DNA of 64,000 nt, from contig JASDDO010000014.1 in NCBI GenBank assembly GCA_030015575.1, forward strand, positions 166,565,911-166,629,910, in the 5' to 3' direction. A model generated the notes under the pieces. The model did not search any database. It was not told where the DNA came from and saw only the letters and a list, made by a program, of their open reading frames with translations. Numbering within the stretch: position 1 is the first letter of the stretch; each line of letters opens with the position of its first letter. This stretch comes from Agapanthus africanus. Taxonomy: Eukaryota; Streptophyta; Magnoliopsida; Asparagales; Amaryllidaceae. The position numbers and the translations under genes are program-made. Shown here piece after piece: positions 11,734 to 23,382 of this stretch.

Positions 11734-12440
11734 TCATCCCAGATAAACTCTGCTGCTCTTGGCTGCTGCAAGTATTTGTGAGAAAGTGGTCAAACCCAGG
11801 GAGACAATTTGCCTCCGGATGTCCACGTCTAGTCTGCACATGAACCTCCGTCCCCTGTCTGCATCGTTGGCAACTAAAGGTCCAGCGAAACTACTGAGTC
11901 TCGTCCATTCTGCTACATGCACATCTACGGGTGCTCCCTTCTGCTTTAGTCCGATGAACTTCTCTTCCATTTCCTCCCGTGCAGTCCGCGGGAAGAATTT
12001 CTCTAGGAAACTCTTAGAAAAATCCGCCCACTTGATCGGCTTGGGCAAGCGGGTCTCCTCAACAAGCCACCATTCTCGGGCGTAGTCCACTAGCTGAATG
12101 CGTACCACAACAACTTTTTTGTCATCTGGAATCTGTGCCGCAAAAAGCAAGTTCTCTGTGTCAACTAGCCACTGCTCCACTGGCAACGGCACCTTTAAAC
12201 CAGTAAATGTAGACGGACCCAACCGCCTGAAATCTGCTACGGTCCCTACTCGGTCAACTGGTCTAGCTCCAACATTTTTCACAGACTGTTGAACGATCTG
12301 CAAACCTTCCCGAAACGAGTCCGCTTGCTGCTGGATCAGCTTGGTCTGTTTCTTTGATTCTCCAGCATTCCTCTTATCACTCCAAGCATGGTGGCTTCGT
12401 CCACATGCCTCTGGTATGTCTTCAATTTCTTACCGGCCAT
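11734..12440 (-). pseudogene. gag: Element B gag, capsid part only, frameshifted
   Basis: Gag forms the particle that packages the element RNA. An ATG at 12440-12438 opens a short frame that shifts near 12345 into the long frame ending at 11734. The long frame carries the gypsy capsid signature around LGPSTFTGLKVPLPVEQWL, YAREWW and FFPRTAREEM. There is no CCHC zinc knuckle. Only about 140 bp separate this frame from RT, where a full element has the zinc knuckle plus a protease with a D(S/T)G site. A deletion of the order of 1 kb at about 11600-11734 is therefore inferred. Confidence 0.85.
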
Positions 12441-12795
12441 AATCCTAAACTCAAAATACCCAACATTAGCATGATGATAGATTTTGAATATAGATCAAGG
12501 CTAGAACTCCAAGATACTTAAATAGAGTACCGCATTGTAACTATGCCGCGGTATCATAGCCACAATTACATAACTCCATCCAAGTCGCCTAAGTCCTAGA
12601 GATAACAAGGAATCAGGTTTTCGAATCGATATGCAAAGGAAGTTTGCACATCGTAAAAGATATAATCAGGAAGAATGTGATTCAAGAATGGTAAAACGGT
12701 CAAGGTGGCAGGACATGTTTCCTAAACACGGGTATTCTGATTCGTGTATTGGGTACAATACCCAACTATAAAAGAATCAACCCGACTATCCTATG
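12441..12795 (-). other. Element B leader between PBS and gag
   Basis: About 350 bp of untranslated leader on the minus strand. I see no frame, repeat or strong hairpin in it. It may hold the packaging signal, but nothing in the sequence proves this. Confidence 0.5.
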
Positions 12796-12807
12796 GCTCT
12801 GATACCA
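12796..12807 (-). promoter_or_regulatory. Primer binding site of element B (initiator Met tRNA)
   Basis: Minus strand TGGTATCAGAGC, complementary to the 3' end of plant initiator methionine tRNA, lies nine bases from the inner end of the right LTR (12817). This fixes the right LTR as the 5' LTR and the direction of the element. Confidence 0.93.
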
Positions 12808-12816
12808 AAAGAACCA

Positions 12817-15800
12817 TGTCACGCCCCGCTTCCCAGAGTACGCTAGATTGGGCACGTGACATAGCCAACCATGCTACCTGTGGGTAGGAAGTATCCATCC
12901 ACAGTCACATTACGGCTGTAGAGATATCAAGAACAAGATAAAACTATCTAAAACATGTCCATAATCCAGAATAACAGGAGTCAATAATAAATAAATGTGG
13001 AAGCAAATGATCCAATACAAATAACTGAAAAGTGTGTCCTATAATGCGGGCTCACATCAGGAAATAAATGCAGCAAATAAAACTAACTACTACTGAACTC
13101 ACAGCTCAGCCTGCTGGCTGAAGTACTCCTGCTCGGACTGCAACAGCGGTACGGAATCTGGGCCATGCAAAACCCAGACGTCAGCGCGTCATGTCATCAA
13201 GTAATATAATATGAACAGTGTAGCAGGCAATGTAATATAAACATGAATACAGCAAGAATAACAATAATATGAATCATACCAGTACAGGGTAGCATGCAGT
13301 GGGTAAACTAAACTGTTCTATCAGGTTTCTATTCTAAAGTCTTTGAAATCAATTGATGAATCATTGATATAACTCAATAGTATCCCGTACATACCCGGGA
13401 CCACGGCCACAATATTCTCGGCTGCAGCCGAGACATGCCGCTAGGCACAAAACAGGAATGTGTACACTCGATAGTATCCCGTACATACCCGGGACCACGG
13501 CCACAATATTCTCGGCCGAAGCCGAGACATGCCGCTAGGCACAAAACATGAATGTGTACACTCAGAACAGGTAGTGAACTGCCGAGTTACAAGTCAGGTT
13601 TCACCTTTGATTTCCCCATACCCCCAAGTTATATGTGTATGTCAAGTCAGGTATTCCAAAATCAAGAAACTAATGCCAACACAGGATCAGGTAAACAGGT
13701 TTGTCTGGATAGACAACAGGAACGGTCCATGAGGACTACATGTCAGGTTTGTTGGCATTAGACACAGGATCAGGTAACGGGTCAGGTCATGGTACATCAG
13801 GTCAAGTCAAGCAGTGTACGGTACCATATCATGTCAAGTAGGAAGTGTAACAGGTCATGTCAGGAAGCACAAAATGTCATGTGGGTGCTCATAATTAAAC
13901 TAACATAAGCATGTGTATAAATAAACAAGCATGAGTACTATCAGAACAATAAACTGGAACATGTAATATGATATGCAAATAGATATAATTTCAAGGATAT
14001 GGATGCACAGTTATCGATTAGGGTTACATTTATAGTTCCAATATTAATTAGGATACAATTTATTAAACATGGAGTGTTAATATCACATTATTATGTAGTA
14101 ATGTGATCTATGGATGCAATTATATGTATCTTAAATGCGATGGATGCAAACGGGTATCCGAAAGTTATAAAACTATAAAATGGTAATGTGGGATGTACAA
14201 CTAAGCAATATGTGATATAAATATTGATATAATAATATTAATATGGATAGCATATTCAAAGCGATTAATAACTATAAAAGTGGTATTGATTAACAATGCA
14301 CAAGAAGGTTCCGTTCAGAAATTCATCGTCACCCTAATTTGTAAAATAGCTTGAAAATAACAAACGTTCTCCAAAAGGGATGTGTTTTATACCAAAACAA
14401 AGATAATTCAATAAGGTTTTCAGTTTTATAAGTATAAGCATCTCAGGTTGTCCCTACAAAAAGTTATGAACATTCGAACTTTAAAGTTTGCTGCTGGAAT
14501 TTCCCTGGACAGCAGTTTGGAGACATTTTCATTTGCATTTTATGTTATTTAAACAATTTATTTTGCAAGTAAATATTTCATAGAGTTATAGTATTCTGAG
14601 TTAGCTTCGTAACTAACTAAATAACGTATACTAATGATTTTTCTATGATTTATAATGAATTTTATAAGATAAGGTGTACAGTAAATTTCAGATTTGTCAT
14701 ATCCGATTTTTCAACGACTTTTCATGTGTAAACTATAAGATTTTCAAATGTATAACATTATAAAATGAAGATTATAAACTAATTAAAGATAATAATAATA
14801 AATATTACAACGATATATATTTTAAATGATATGGTTGCGGTATAATGTAATCTAGTATGTCACAAGATAAGTTTTCATGATCTAGATTTAATATGATATA
14901 AACGGATGCAAACGGAATATCGAAACGTTATAAAATTAAACATGGGGCACTAGATTTAAACTATATGTATGGTATTTATTTAAATAGGTATAAAATGAAT
15001 TATATAGCATGTAGCAAGATTAACTTGCATCGATGGGTCGCGAATCGGGAAAACGGAACGTTAACCGTCGGCGGGGAAAACTCACGACGGGCGCACGGTT
15101 CACGGAATGAACCCAAACGACGAACAAAGGAACCACACGGGTCGGGGTACCTCGCTGGAACGTCGAGAAGCGTCACCGGCACGACGGAATTCCGGCAACA
15201 AAAGAACAGTTAAAAAAAAAAGAGAAACGAGACATGAAGCAAGAAGAGAAAGAATGATAAAGAGAAGTACGAGAGAATATATGAGAGAGAGAGAGAGAAA
15301 GTGGAGAGAGAGAGAGAGAGAGAAAGTGGAGAGAGAGAGAGAGAGCTGCAGGTGGGGGCCCATGGAATTAAAAGGAACGCGATTGGCTAAAGGGGAATCG
15401 TTAGTTAGGGATAAATATTAATTAAAGATTCAAAACATTTTAAGAAACGGTAGGATATATATATATAGGTAAATTTAAAGATTTAAAAGATAGGTAATAA
15501 ACAGTAAGATATCAGGTTAGTTAGAAAAATATATGCGATGGTTTTAATAATATTAAAATTTGGGATTTTGGCGCCAAATAAAACATTACCAAATCGCACC
15601 CGGGTCGAGTCCAAAAATTTGAAATTGAAATAATAGGATTTTAAGCGGGATCCAAATTTTAAAATTAAGTGTTTTATGATTAAAAAGCATACCCCCAAAA
15701 CGGATACATGTACGCGCGCGTAGCCGTCCAAACTCGCCCGTTTCACTGAACGGGACGAGAACACAATGCATGGACGCTACCACGAGGCTAGGGGTGTCAA

Positions 15801-15976
15801 GTACGCCAAGATGAATATTTTCAATTTTATTTTAGATGCCAAAATTTGTTATATGTAGAAATGACTTTGCCGGGTAAATTTTACAGTAAGCAACAAACAA
15901 GCTAGTTAAATGAAATGAGTACCACATTATGCTCAAACAGTAACTGAAAATAGTAGCATTGGGCTCGGGTGTTACA
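12817..15976 (-). mobile_element. Element B 5' LTR (right)
   Basis: Full LTR, 3160 bp, almost collinear with 5534-8672. Differences seen by eye are single substitutions spread along the length (for example 12998, 13040, 13367), one-base indels, and the longer GA tract. The 94 bp duplication with hairpins recurs at 13377-13564. It ends GGGTGTTACA and is followed by the CTTAA duplication. Confidence 0.93.
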
Positions 15977-16506
15977 CTTAAAATCTCCCCTTTTAGGGAT
16001 TTGATGGCAGATCCGAGCTCCCTTTCAAGGGTTTTACGCTGAAAAACTATTTATTTTTGAAAAAAGAAGGATTAAACTCTTAATTTAATTCAAAAGAAAA
16101 TAAAAAGGTTTAGAACCTTGAGGAAGGAGGAGGAAGAACAAACCCAAGTTTTTTTTTAGAGGGAAAAATGTTATATTGATTTTTTCATTATGTTGCCTTT
16201 ATAGGCTACACACTTTACATATAGCCCCTTGGGCTTTGCCAAATGACATTTAAGCCACCCCATGCCTTATGTGCGCATCTCTTTTTGCACATAAGCCATG
16301 GGGTTTACAAAATTTTGGCTTTTTGCTTATTTTACATACATTTATTTCTATGCATATATATATAAAAAGAATTACATTAAACCAATTTATGGCTTCATTC
16401 CTTTTGTCATGGGGCTGGTCCCTTTGACCTGGGCTTGGGCCCACTTGGCTTAGGGTCGACCATGGGTTTTGACTTCGTCAACTGGGGTGTAATTTTGACC
16501 CCAACA
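15977..16506 (-). mobile_element. Element D 3' LTR, second part
   Basis: Resumes the D LTR after B, starting with the duplicated CTTAA, and matches 30231-30760 closely (shared cttttagggatttgatggcag, ttgggctttgccaaatg and the end ttgaccccaaca). Contains a polypyrimidine/AT-rich part and the word GCACATAAGCCATGGGG near 16288. Confidence 0.9.
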
Positions 16507-16520
16507 AAGTGCCCCCCATC
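16507..16520 (-). promoter_or_regulatory. Polypurine tract of element D
   Basis: Minus strand GATGGGGGGCACTT directly abuts the 3' LTR at 16506. It is the expected primer for plus-strand DNA synthesis, and its place confirms the minus-strand direction of D. Confidence 0.85.
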
Positions 16521-16587
16521 AATAAATGTACACCACATATGTGGGTTGTGTCCATGAAATTGATGGATCTTCTTTCGCGCGGAGGTC

Positions 16588-17100
16588 GACTCCATTTTGA
16601 CGACGTGGAGGTCGATGCTGCCCTTTTTGCGACGTGGACGGTCGGTGCTGCCCTTTTAGCGACTTGGACGGTCGGTGCTGCCCTTTTAGTGACTTGGACG
16701 GTCGGTGTTGCCCTTTTTGCGACTTGAACGGTCGGTGCTGCCATTTTAGCGACTTGGACGGTCGGTTCTGCCATTTTTACGACGTGGACGGTCGGTTCTG
16801 CCATTTTAGCGACGTGGACGGACGGTTCTGCCCTTTTTGCGACTTGGACGGTTGGTGCTGCCATTTTAGCGACGTGGATGATCGGTGCTGCCATTTTAGC
16901 GACGTGGACGGTCGTTGCTGCTCTTTTTGCGACGTGGACGGTCGGTGCTGCCCCTTTTGCGACTTGGACGGTCGGTGCTGTCCTTTTTGCGACGTGGACG
17001 GTCGGTGATGCCCTTTTTACGACTTGGACGGTCGTTGCTGCCCTTTTTGCAACGTGCACGATCGTTGCTGCCCTTTTTTGCGACTTGGACCGTCGGTGCT
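16588..17100. repeat. 30 bp minisatellite, about 17 copies, in the D 3' UTR
   Basis: Head-to-tail 30 bp units with consensus near TGCTGCCCTTTTAGCGAC plus TTGGACGGTCGG; two units fill each 60 bases. Copies vary at a few sites (AGC/TGC, GTGG/TTGG). Since 30 is a multiple of three, several frames stay open on both strands and translate into 10-residue repeats such as VAKRAAPTVQ (minus) or DLDGRCCPFS (plus). These are by-products: no start context, codon bias or domain supports a protein. Tandem arrays between integrase and the polypurine tract are typical of Tat-lineage elements and are a known source of plant satellites. Confidence 0.92.
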
Positions 17101-17364
17101 TGCTCCGCTTCTTGCGGTATCAGGATTTGATTTGACTTGATCCGCTTTCTGCGGTGTTGGGGTTGAAGTTGACTTACTCCGCTTTCTACGATGTCAGGGT
17201 TGATTTGTTTGATTTGTTTTATTCTTGGAGTTCCCTACCCGTCCAGCGGAACTTTTGAGCTTGGAAGCGCTACCGGGTGGGACATTAATTTGGTTTGTTT
17301 GATTTCTGCCTCGTTTGGCGGGACTTTTGAATTTGAGAGGAACTTGGAATTTGAATTTTGTTTA

Positions 17365-17690
17365 GCATCAATATTGTTGCACTGGAATAATACCAGGAGC
17401 AACTCAACATTTTCCCCGGGAGGACTTGGGATTTGGTTTTTGGGTCGGCATCAGCATTGCTGCACTGGAATAATGCCAGGAGCAACTCATCATTTACCCC
17501 GGAAGGACTTGGGATTTAGTTTTTGAGTTGGCATCAGCATTGCTGCACTGGAATAATGCCAGGAGCAACTCATCATTTGTCGTTGGAAAAACTTGGGATT
17601 TAGGTTTTGGGTCGGCATCAGTACCGCTAACACTGAAGCAATGCCAGGAGCGACTCAACATTTGTCGTTCCCCGTTGGGGAGCGATGGCT
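17365..17690. repeat. 83 bp tandem repeat, four copies, in the D 3' UTR
   Basis: Copies start with GCATCA at 17365, 17448, 17531 and 17615 (spacing 83, 83, 84). Each carries GCACTGGAATAATGCCAGGAGC, partly an inverted repeat, and an ACTTGGGATTT phrase. The fourth copy is the most diverged. Shorter CCGCTTTCTGCGGT-like units lie between this array and the 30 bp array (17100-17200). Confidence 0.85.
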
Positions 17691-18203
17691 TAGGAGACAG
17701 GTTTAGATTTCTATCACCTAAGGCTTTTCAAATTTATGAGCCATAAGGGTCTCATAAAAGCATTTTTTCCCTACGAGTCGAGAGGATCTCACACGTGTAT
17801 TTCTCCTTAGGAATCGTGGGAATTCCTAAGTGTGTTGCTCCTTTGTGAGTCGTAAGGATCTCACGCGGGGTTTTTCTCCTCACAAGGTCGAGAGGACTTT
17901 GCGAGTGTATTTTTACGAGTTTGCGCTCTTTCGGGTTTCACAAACTCACCGGCAGTCCTGCTGTTTTTACTCACAGAGCCCTTTCGGGTTTTCATCCGTG
18001 CACGTTTTACTTGTGGACATACCTTTCTTTTCTTTTCTTTTCTTTTCTTTTTTCTTTTTTTTTTGGACTTTAAATGTCGTCTCGCCGGTAGGACTTTGAG
18101 AGAGATAGGGGTCGTTTGCGCCCGTGGATTGTATACGATCTTACAGGATGTGTGATCCAAACCGTAGGGCCGGTGTGCTCAGTTCGTCTATGACTTGGAG
18201 CAT
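17691..18203 (-). other. Remaining 3' UTR of element D
   Basis: No coding domain. Contains repeated words GTCGAGAGGA and GGATCTCAC(A/G)CG between 17775 and 17900, and a TTTTC-rich pyrimidine run at 18025-18064. Probably decayed tandem repeats continuing the same hypervariable 3' UTR. Confidence 0.6.
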
Positions 18204-19319
18204 TCACATATAGTATTTCTTAAGATATCGGCCATTGATTGGTGGCATGGGCCTTTCTCCCTCAGCACTTATTAGTTGGTAGGATCCTCCATCGAACTCT
18301 TTCTTGATGACGTATGGTCCTTCCCAGTTTGGCTCGAATTTTCCTTTGGCATGTCGATTGGGGATGATCAGCCTTTTGAGGACCAACACCAATTCGCCTT
18401 TCTTGAAAGCGCGGATACGGGTCATCTTGTCATAAGCCCGTGACATTTGGGCTCGGTATAGCTCCAGATTTTACTGTACCGCGAGCCTCCTTTCTTCGAG
18501 GGCGTCAAGTTCTTCGATATGAAAAAGCACGTTTTCCTCTTCCATCAACTCATGCTGGACGGCCATTCTTAAGCTTAGAATTTCAACTTCGAGAGGGAGG
18601 ATCGCTCCCACTCTGAAGAGTAATGGATATGGAGTGGACTGAGTTGGAGTGCGGTGCGTGGTACGATATACCCACAACGCCTCATGAATTTTGAAATTCC
18701 AGTCTCTCTTGTTGGCTAAAGCATTTTTCCTCAGGAGCTTGCATAGAGTCTTATTGAAGGCTTCGGCTAGTCCATTGGCTCTTGGATTATAGATGGAGGA
18801 ATATCTCCAGTCTATCTTATTCTGAGTAGCGAACCTTGAGACTTTGAAGCTCTTGAAAGAAGGCCCGTTGTCAGAAATGATTCTTCTTGGTGTACCGAAG
18901 TGGTATAGAATATTATGCCGGAAGAATGTCAGAATATCTTTTGTCTTGACTTCTTTTAGCGGGACAACTTCAGCCCATCTGGAGAAGTAGTCTGTTCCAG
19001 CCAATATGAACCGGTGGCCTTTGGATGACGGAGGATCAATTGGACCAACTATGTCGGTGCCCCAAACATCGAAGGGCCATGACGCCACCATAGGATGCAG
19101 CGGATTGGGATGCTTATGAATGAAGTCACAGTGAATTTGGCAGAGATGACACCTCTTCGCATACTCTTCTCAATCCTTTATCATGGTAGGCCATTAATAC
19201 CCAAGCCGTTTAATTTGAAGCCGCATTTTGGGGCCAGATTGGTGAGCTCCGCAGACGCCTGAGTGAACTTCTTTCATGACTTTTTGGGCTTCGGCCGATG
19301 GTAGGCACCTGAGCCAAAG
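18204..19319 (-). pseudogene. int: Element D integrase, broken
   Basis: Integrase inserts the cDNA into the chromosome. The core frame 19091-18471 has WPFDVWGTDIVGP with the first catalytic Asp, IISDNGPSF with the second, and NGLAEAFNKT with the Glu. The C-terminal part 18446-18204 carries the RAFKKGELVL..WEGPYVI module common in Tat integrases and is cut off by a stop. Upstream (19092-19319) the zinc region with HSGVCGAHQSG and RCHLCQ is readable but has three stops. No chromodomain follows, as expected for this lineage. Confidence 0.85.
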
Positions 19320-20396
19320 TTAGTCATATGATCTACGGTATAGCGTATTATTTACAAACACGTATCGAAGAGCTCTCTTCTTCAGCTGAATCCTGGCAGA
19401 TTTTTCTTCGGGCAGCTTGTCGTATCGGAGGTACTCTATGAAGGGTTCTCTCCAATCGGGCTCGTCTTGAATGATCGAAACTTCTTCGGCAGGATTGTTC
19501 TCTTGTTCTACGCTTTCTTCTTCACGCAAAGAGACTGGAGACAGAATTTGCCGGCTTCTGACTGTGATTAGAATTTCTTCCATGTCAGGATCAGCTAGCT
19601 CTTTAGCTAGGCGAGCGAGTATGTCGGCTTTTCCGTTCAACGCCCTAGGGACTCTCATTAGTTCAATGTGGGTAAACTGTTTCATGAACTCCACCACCCG
19701 GCTTTTGTACCGAGCCAGCTCGGGTTTGTATATCTTATAGTCGTCGCTTACTTGGTTGACGACAAACTAGGAATCACCGTAAACCCGTAGCTAAAGGGTT
19801 CCCATTTCTATGGCGAGCTCCAGACCAGCTATCAGAGTTTCGTACTCAGCCTCGTTGTTTGTACGAGGTTCGGTGAGAGCGAAAGAACATCGTAGGGTTA
19901 CTCCTGATGGCATGACGAACACCAATCCTATCCCCGCTTTTATCTCCGGGATGCTTGATTTGCCGGAGCTCCTTATTGATGAGGCTCCATCGAAGTAGAG
20001 CTCCCAACATGGCTCATTATCCTCGAGGTGCAGCACTTGTTCGTCGGGTAACTCGCAATTGATCGGAGACCTTTCTGGTATGGGATGAGCAGTAAGGAAG
20101 TCGGTGAGGGCTTGCATTTTTACTGCTTTACGTGGAGTATAGATTATGTCAAATTCAAGCAGCATGACAGCCTATCTCGCCATTCTACCGGATAGGCTTG
20201 TTTTGATCATTAAGTGTTTGAGCAGGTCGACCTTGGAGATCAGCATAACCCGATGAGCGAGCAGATAGTGCCTCAGCTTCTTCACAGCGAACATAAGAGC
20301 CAGGCATTGCTTTTCGATCGGGAAATAGTTGTGTTCCGCCCCGACTAAAGTTTGACTGAGATAGTAGATGGCATTTTCTTTTCCCTCCTCATTATT
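19320..20396 (-). pseudogene. Element D RNase H and archaeal-type second RNase H, broken
   Basis: The first RNase H continues from RT (YFPIEKQCLALMFAVKKLRHYL, YTPRKAVKMQALTDFLTAHP). It is followed from about 20030 by ELYFDGASS, AGIGLVFVMPSG and NNEAEYETLIAGLELA: a second RNase H with its own Asp and Glu, the archaeal-type domain that marks Tat elements. A further piece (19697-19320) holds ELMRVPRALNGKADILARLA, the end of that domain, and a linker. Stops at 20397-20399 and 20172-20174 replace an expected Gln and Trp; others lie near 19750-19790. Confidence 0.82.
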
Positions 20397-21890
20397 CTAG
20401 GCAAGGAGCGCACCGAGTGACTCATCTAGCGCGGCAGTATAGAGAATCAACGGTTTATTTGAAATAGGAGTAACAAGCACTGGAGGGTGCAACAGGTACC
20501 GTTTGATACTTTCGAACGCTTCTTGACATTCGGCATCCCAGACAAAAGGAGCTCCTTTCTTCATGAGCTTTGAGAAGGGCCTACATCTCCCCGATAAATT
20601 CAAGATAAACCTTCGTATATAAGCAAGCTTGCCTTGAAAAGATCTTAGCTGCGTCAGATTCTTCGGAGGGGGCATCTCCATGATGGCCTTTATCTTGGAT
20701 GGATCAATTTCGATCCCTCGATGTCGGACTATGAAGCCCAAGAATTTTCCCGATGACACGCCAAAAGTGCACATCAGAGGATTCATCTTCAGATCGTATT
20801 CCCTCAGTCTAGTGAGAACGGTCCTAAGATCTTGGATGTGATCGGCCTTGGCTTTAGTCTTGACAACCAGATCATCAACATAACATTCGACAACTTTATG
20901 GATTAGTTCATCAAAGATATTGGTCATTGCCCTTTGATATATGGCACCTGCGTTCTTCAGTCCGAATGGCATCACTTTGTAATAGTATATGCTGATCAGG
21001 GTTCGAAATGTTGTATGCCTCTCATCCTCAGGCAACATTTTTATTTGATTGTTCCCAGACGAACCGTCCATGAAGGTGAACAGCTCGTAATTTGATGTGT
21101 CATCGACCATCATTTCCATGACCGGAAGCAGAAAATCATCTTTAGGGCATGCCTTGTTAAAGTCCCTGAAATCGACACAAACCCGGATCTGCCCATTTTT
21201 CTTCTTTACTAGGACAATGCATACGATCCAGTCTGCGTATTTCTCTTCCCCGATGAAGCCGGCATCGATGAGTTTCTTGGTTTCCTCGATGACCTTTTCT
21301 TCCAGTTCCCTTCTCATTCTTCGAGGAGCTTGTTTGACTGGCTTAGCATCAGTAGATATAGCCATCTTATGCATGGCCACTTCAGGGGAAAGGCCAGGCA
21401 TTTCTTTGTACGTCCATGCGAAACAGTCGGCAAACTCATGCAGCAGGACAATTATCCGCTCTTTCATTTCCTCTGACAAGAGTGAGCTGATGTAGGTCGC
21501 TCTTAGATTATCAGGCGTTCCCAAATCGATCTCGGTTAGCTCATCGAAGGTTGCTTGTCCGCCATCTTCAAGCTCTGGAGGGGCTTCTTCTGGCTCAGCT
21601 AGCTCGTCTACACCATTTGACTCTTCGCTGGCTTCACCAATATGGATCATATAGCATGCTTTGGCATTAGGCTGAATGAAACCTATGCCCCGTTTATCTT
21701 GGATTCGTCCATCGATGAGTGCTCGGACCTGAGATGGATCCCATAGCCTTTCATAAAACTTTGCTTCGGAGTTCGTTTGATATAGCCGACACCCGCACTT
21801 TTTAAAGTATTCCCGCATCTCAGGCACATAATATCTGGGATTGAGGACGGCCCTTATGCCTCTCTCGTATGGAAGGCATGTCACAGACAA
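20397..21890 (-). pseudogene. pol: Element D reverse transcriptase
   Basis: A 497-codon frame, the longest intact piece of D. RT motifs: VKKKNGQIRVCVDFRDFNKACPKD in the fingers (about 228-251), FMDGSSGNNQI with catalytic Asp 275 (family members usually have FSGYNQI, so this palm motif is altered), MPFGLKNAGAIYQR at 307-320 and YVDD at 337-340. The thumb and connection run to LLHPPVL and LILYTAALDESLGALLA. It ends at a TAG where Gln is expected, so the RNase H is cut off. Pol is normally one polyprotein with protease; the stretch upstream is separated by a stop near 21890-21920. Confidence 0.92.
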
Positions 21891-21920
21891 ATCGTCCTGG
21901 TGCGTGACAGGATTTGTCTC

Positions 21921-22304
21921 CTAAAACAGGATGCCCTTCTGTCCACTTTTCCTTCCGGGAATGTAGAAAGTTTTAAGCCGGTCCACGGTGGAGACTGACA
22001 ATGCATCTAGCTCCTTGCACATCTGCTCTGGCACCCTTGTGATAGCTAGGGACCCTTCTGTAGTCTTGAAGGTTTCTCTTAGCTTCGCTTTTTGCATGAA
22101 GGCCCAATCTGCATAATTGTTGTAAGACGGATCCTCTTCTTTTGATTCTCTAGTGTCACTTCCTAAACGAGGGAGAATTTTTCTTCCGGGTGGGCCTTCA
22201 GTATCAGACTCGTCCATATCACTACCGAAGTGAGGACGGGTTTTACGGAAGGACGAACTTCCAGCGTCGGACTCATCAGTGTCACTGCCGAAATGCGTAC
22301 TCAC
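21921..22304 (-). pseudogene. Element D protease-RT linker with triple acidic repeat
   Basis: A 127-codon frame between protease and RT. Its first 63 residues are three imperfect copies of about 21 residues, each starting (H/R)(F/L)GSDTDES-like and rich in Asp, Glu and Ser. The rest, with YADWAFMQKAKLRE and FKTTEGSLAITRVP, is a type of linker often seen in Tat pol. Function unknown; it may be a spacer removed by the protease. Confidence 0.6.
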
Positions 22305-22500
22305 TTGGGGTTTTTTCTTTTGAAAGTGACAGCCGGCTCAGATTTTCCTTTGAGTTTCGGGACCGTTCTGTCTTTGGTCAGCTGTGGCTCAGCATTTTGG
22401 AGATTCACAAAGTACCGAGAATCTTCATATCAGACTTCATGCACACCGAACGGCTGGATGTCTCCATCAATGCGTCTTTCTTCTCCATTTTTGGAATATT

Positions 22501-23382
22501 TCATGCACTGGTATATTTCATGCACTGATGGAGAGTTGACGGAATGATGCCGTAATCGTGGAGCCACGGCCGTCCTAAGAGAATCTTATAAGACGTGTCA
22601 GCGTCGATCACGTATATCTTAGCTTCGGTTTGCAGATCCCCAAATTTGATTGGCAGAGCTATAGACCCCAGAACTTGCTGGCAGTTTTGATTGAAGCCTT
22701 GAATGGCAATCCTTTCCCTTGACAGGTGTCGGACGTCCATTGACAAACTCTTCAGAGTCCGCAAGTTCATGATGTTCACTAAGGATCCCGGATCAATCAA
22801 TATGCGATTAATCCGATCTCCGTCACTGTACCATGTCACGTAAAGCGGCCTGTTATGCTCAGCTGTTCCCAGTAGCGGGTCTTCGTCCTTAAACGTGACC
22901 GCGGCGGTATGCAGGTTATACCGGGCTTCTTTCATATTAATTTCCGCAAAGCGAACCTGGTACCGCTCGGGGTTTTGCAGAGCATGAATGAGAATATCTC
23001 TGAGATCCTTGGACAGGACCAGAGCATCATAGATGCTTAAGAGAGATGGAAGCTTCCGGAGATGAGCCAAGACATTATAGTCCACTGGGGAAGGACTCGA
23101 ATCTTCATGAGCAAATTCTCTTCCATCTTCTTCATTAGCGACTTGTTTTTCCTTCCCTTTTGGAGAGTTTCCCTGATTTGGCGGTAAAGCCATGCCGCTT
23201 CTAAGCTGGATTTGGTTAGCCTTTGTGGCAAGCTCCTCGTCCTTTTCAAGAAAACATAGCTCTTCCTCAGAGTCGCTACCAAGGTGGATGACGTAGCAGG
23301 TCACTCTAGGGATCTCTTCATTGAAGTCTTCTTCTAGCTCCTCCAGAATCACATCCGCTTCTACAGGGAAGAACTCCATCAA
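22501..23382 (-). pseudogene. Element D protease region
   Basis: The aspartic protease cuts Gag-Pol. The frame has INRILIDPGSLVNIM at about residues 190-204: the active-site triplet reads D-P-G where D-(S/T/D)-G is normal, so this copy is probably dead. YKILLGRPWLHDYGIIPSTLHQCMKY near the C terminus is the usual second flap/ILGR region. The N-terminal half is an acidic linker. A stop follows directly; the frame to 21921-22304 is shifted. Confidence 0.82.

Larger units (their letters stand above)
5534..15976 (-). mobile_element. Element B: Tekay/Del-like chromovirus (Ty3/gypsy), complete ends, internally deleted
   Basis: LTRs at 5534-8672 (3139 bp) and 12817-15976 (3160 bp) begin TGTCACGCCCCGCTTCCC and end GGGTGTTACA. 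The element is flanked by a perfect CTTAA duplication (5529-5533, 15977-15981). The 4.1 kb interior runs on the minus strand: PBS for initiator Met tRNA, gag capsid part, then RT, RNase H, integrase and a C-terminal chromodomain. The gag zinc knuckle and protease are missing, and pol has a frameshift and a stop before the chromodomain. It inserted into the left LTR of D. The LTRs differ at roughly 2 % of sites by eye, indicating a fairly recent insertion. Confidence 0.95.

Noticed and set aside
16588..17100. CRISPR-like look of regular 30 bp units
   Set aside because: Units are contiguous without unique spacers, and the context is a plant retrotransposon 3' UTR.
16478..17135. Long frames on both strands with 10-residue repeats, one of 193 codons
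   Set aside because: They follow from a 30 bp period that keeps any stop-free frame open; several frames are open at once and none has a domain.
21097..21495. 132-codon plus-strand frame
   Set aside because: Antisense shadow of the D RT frame.
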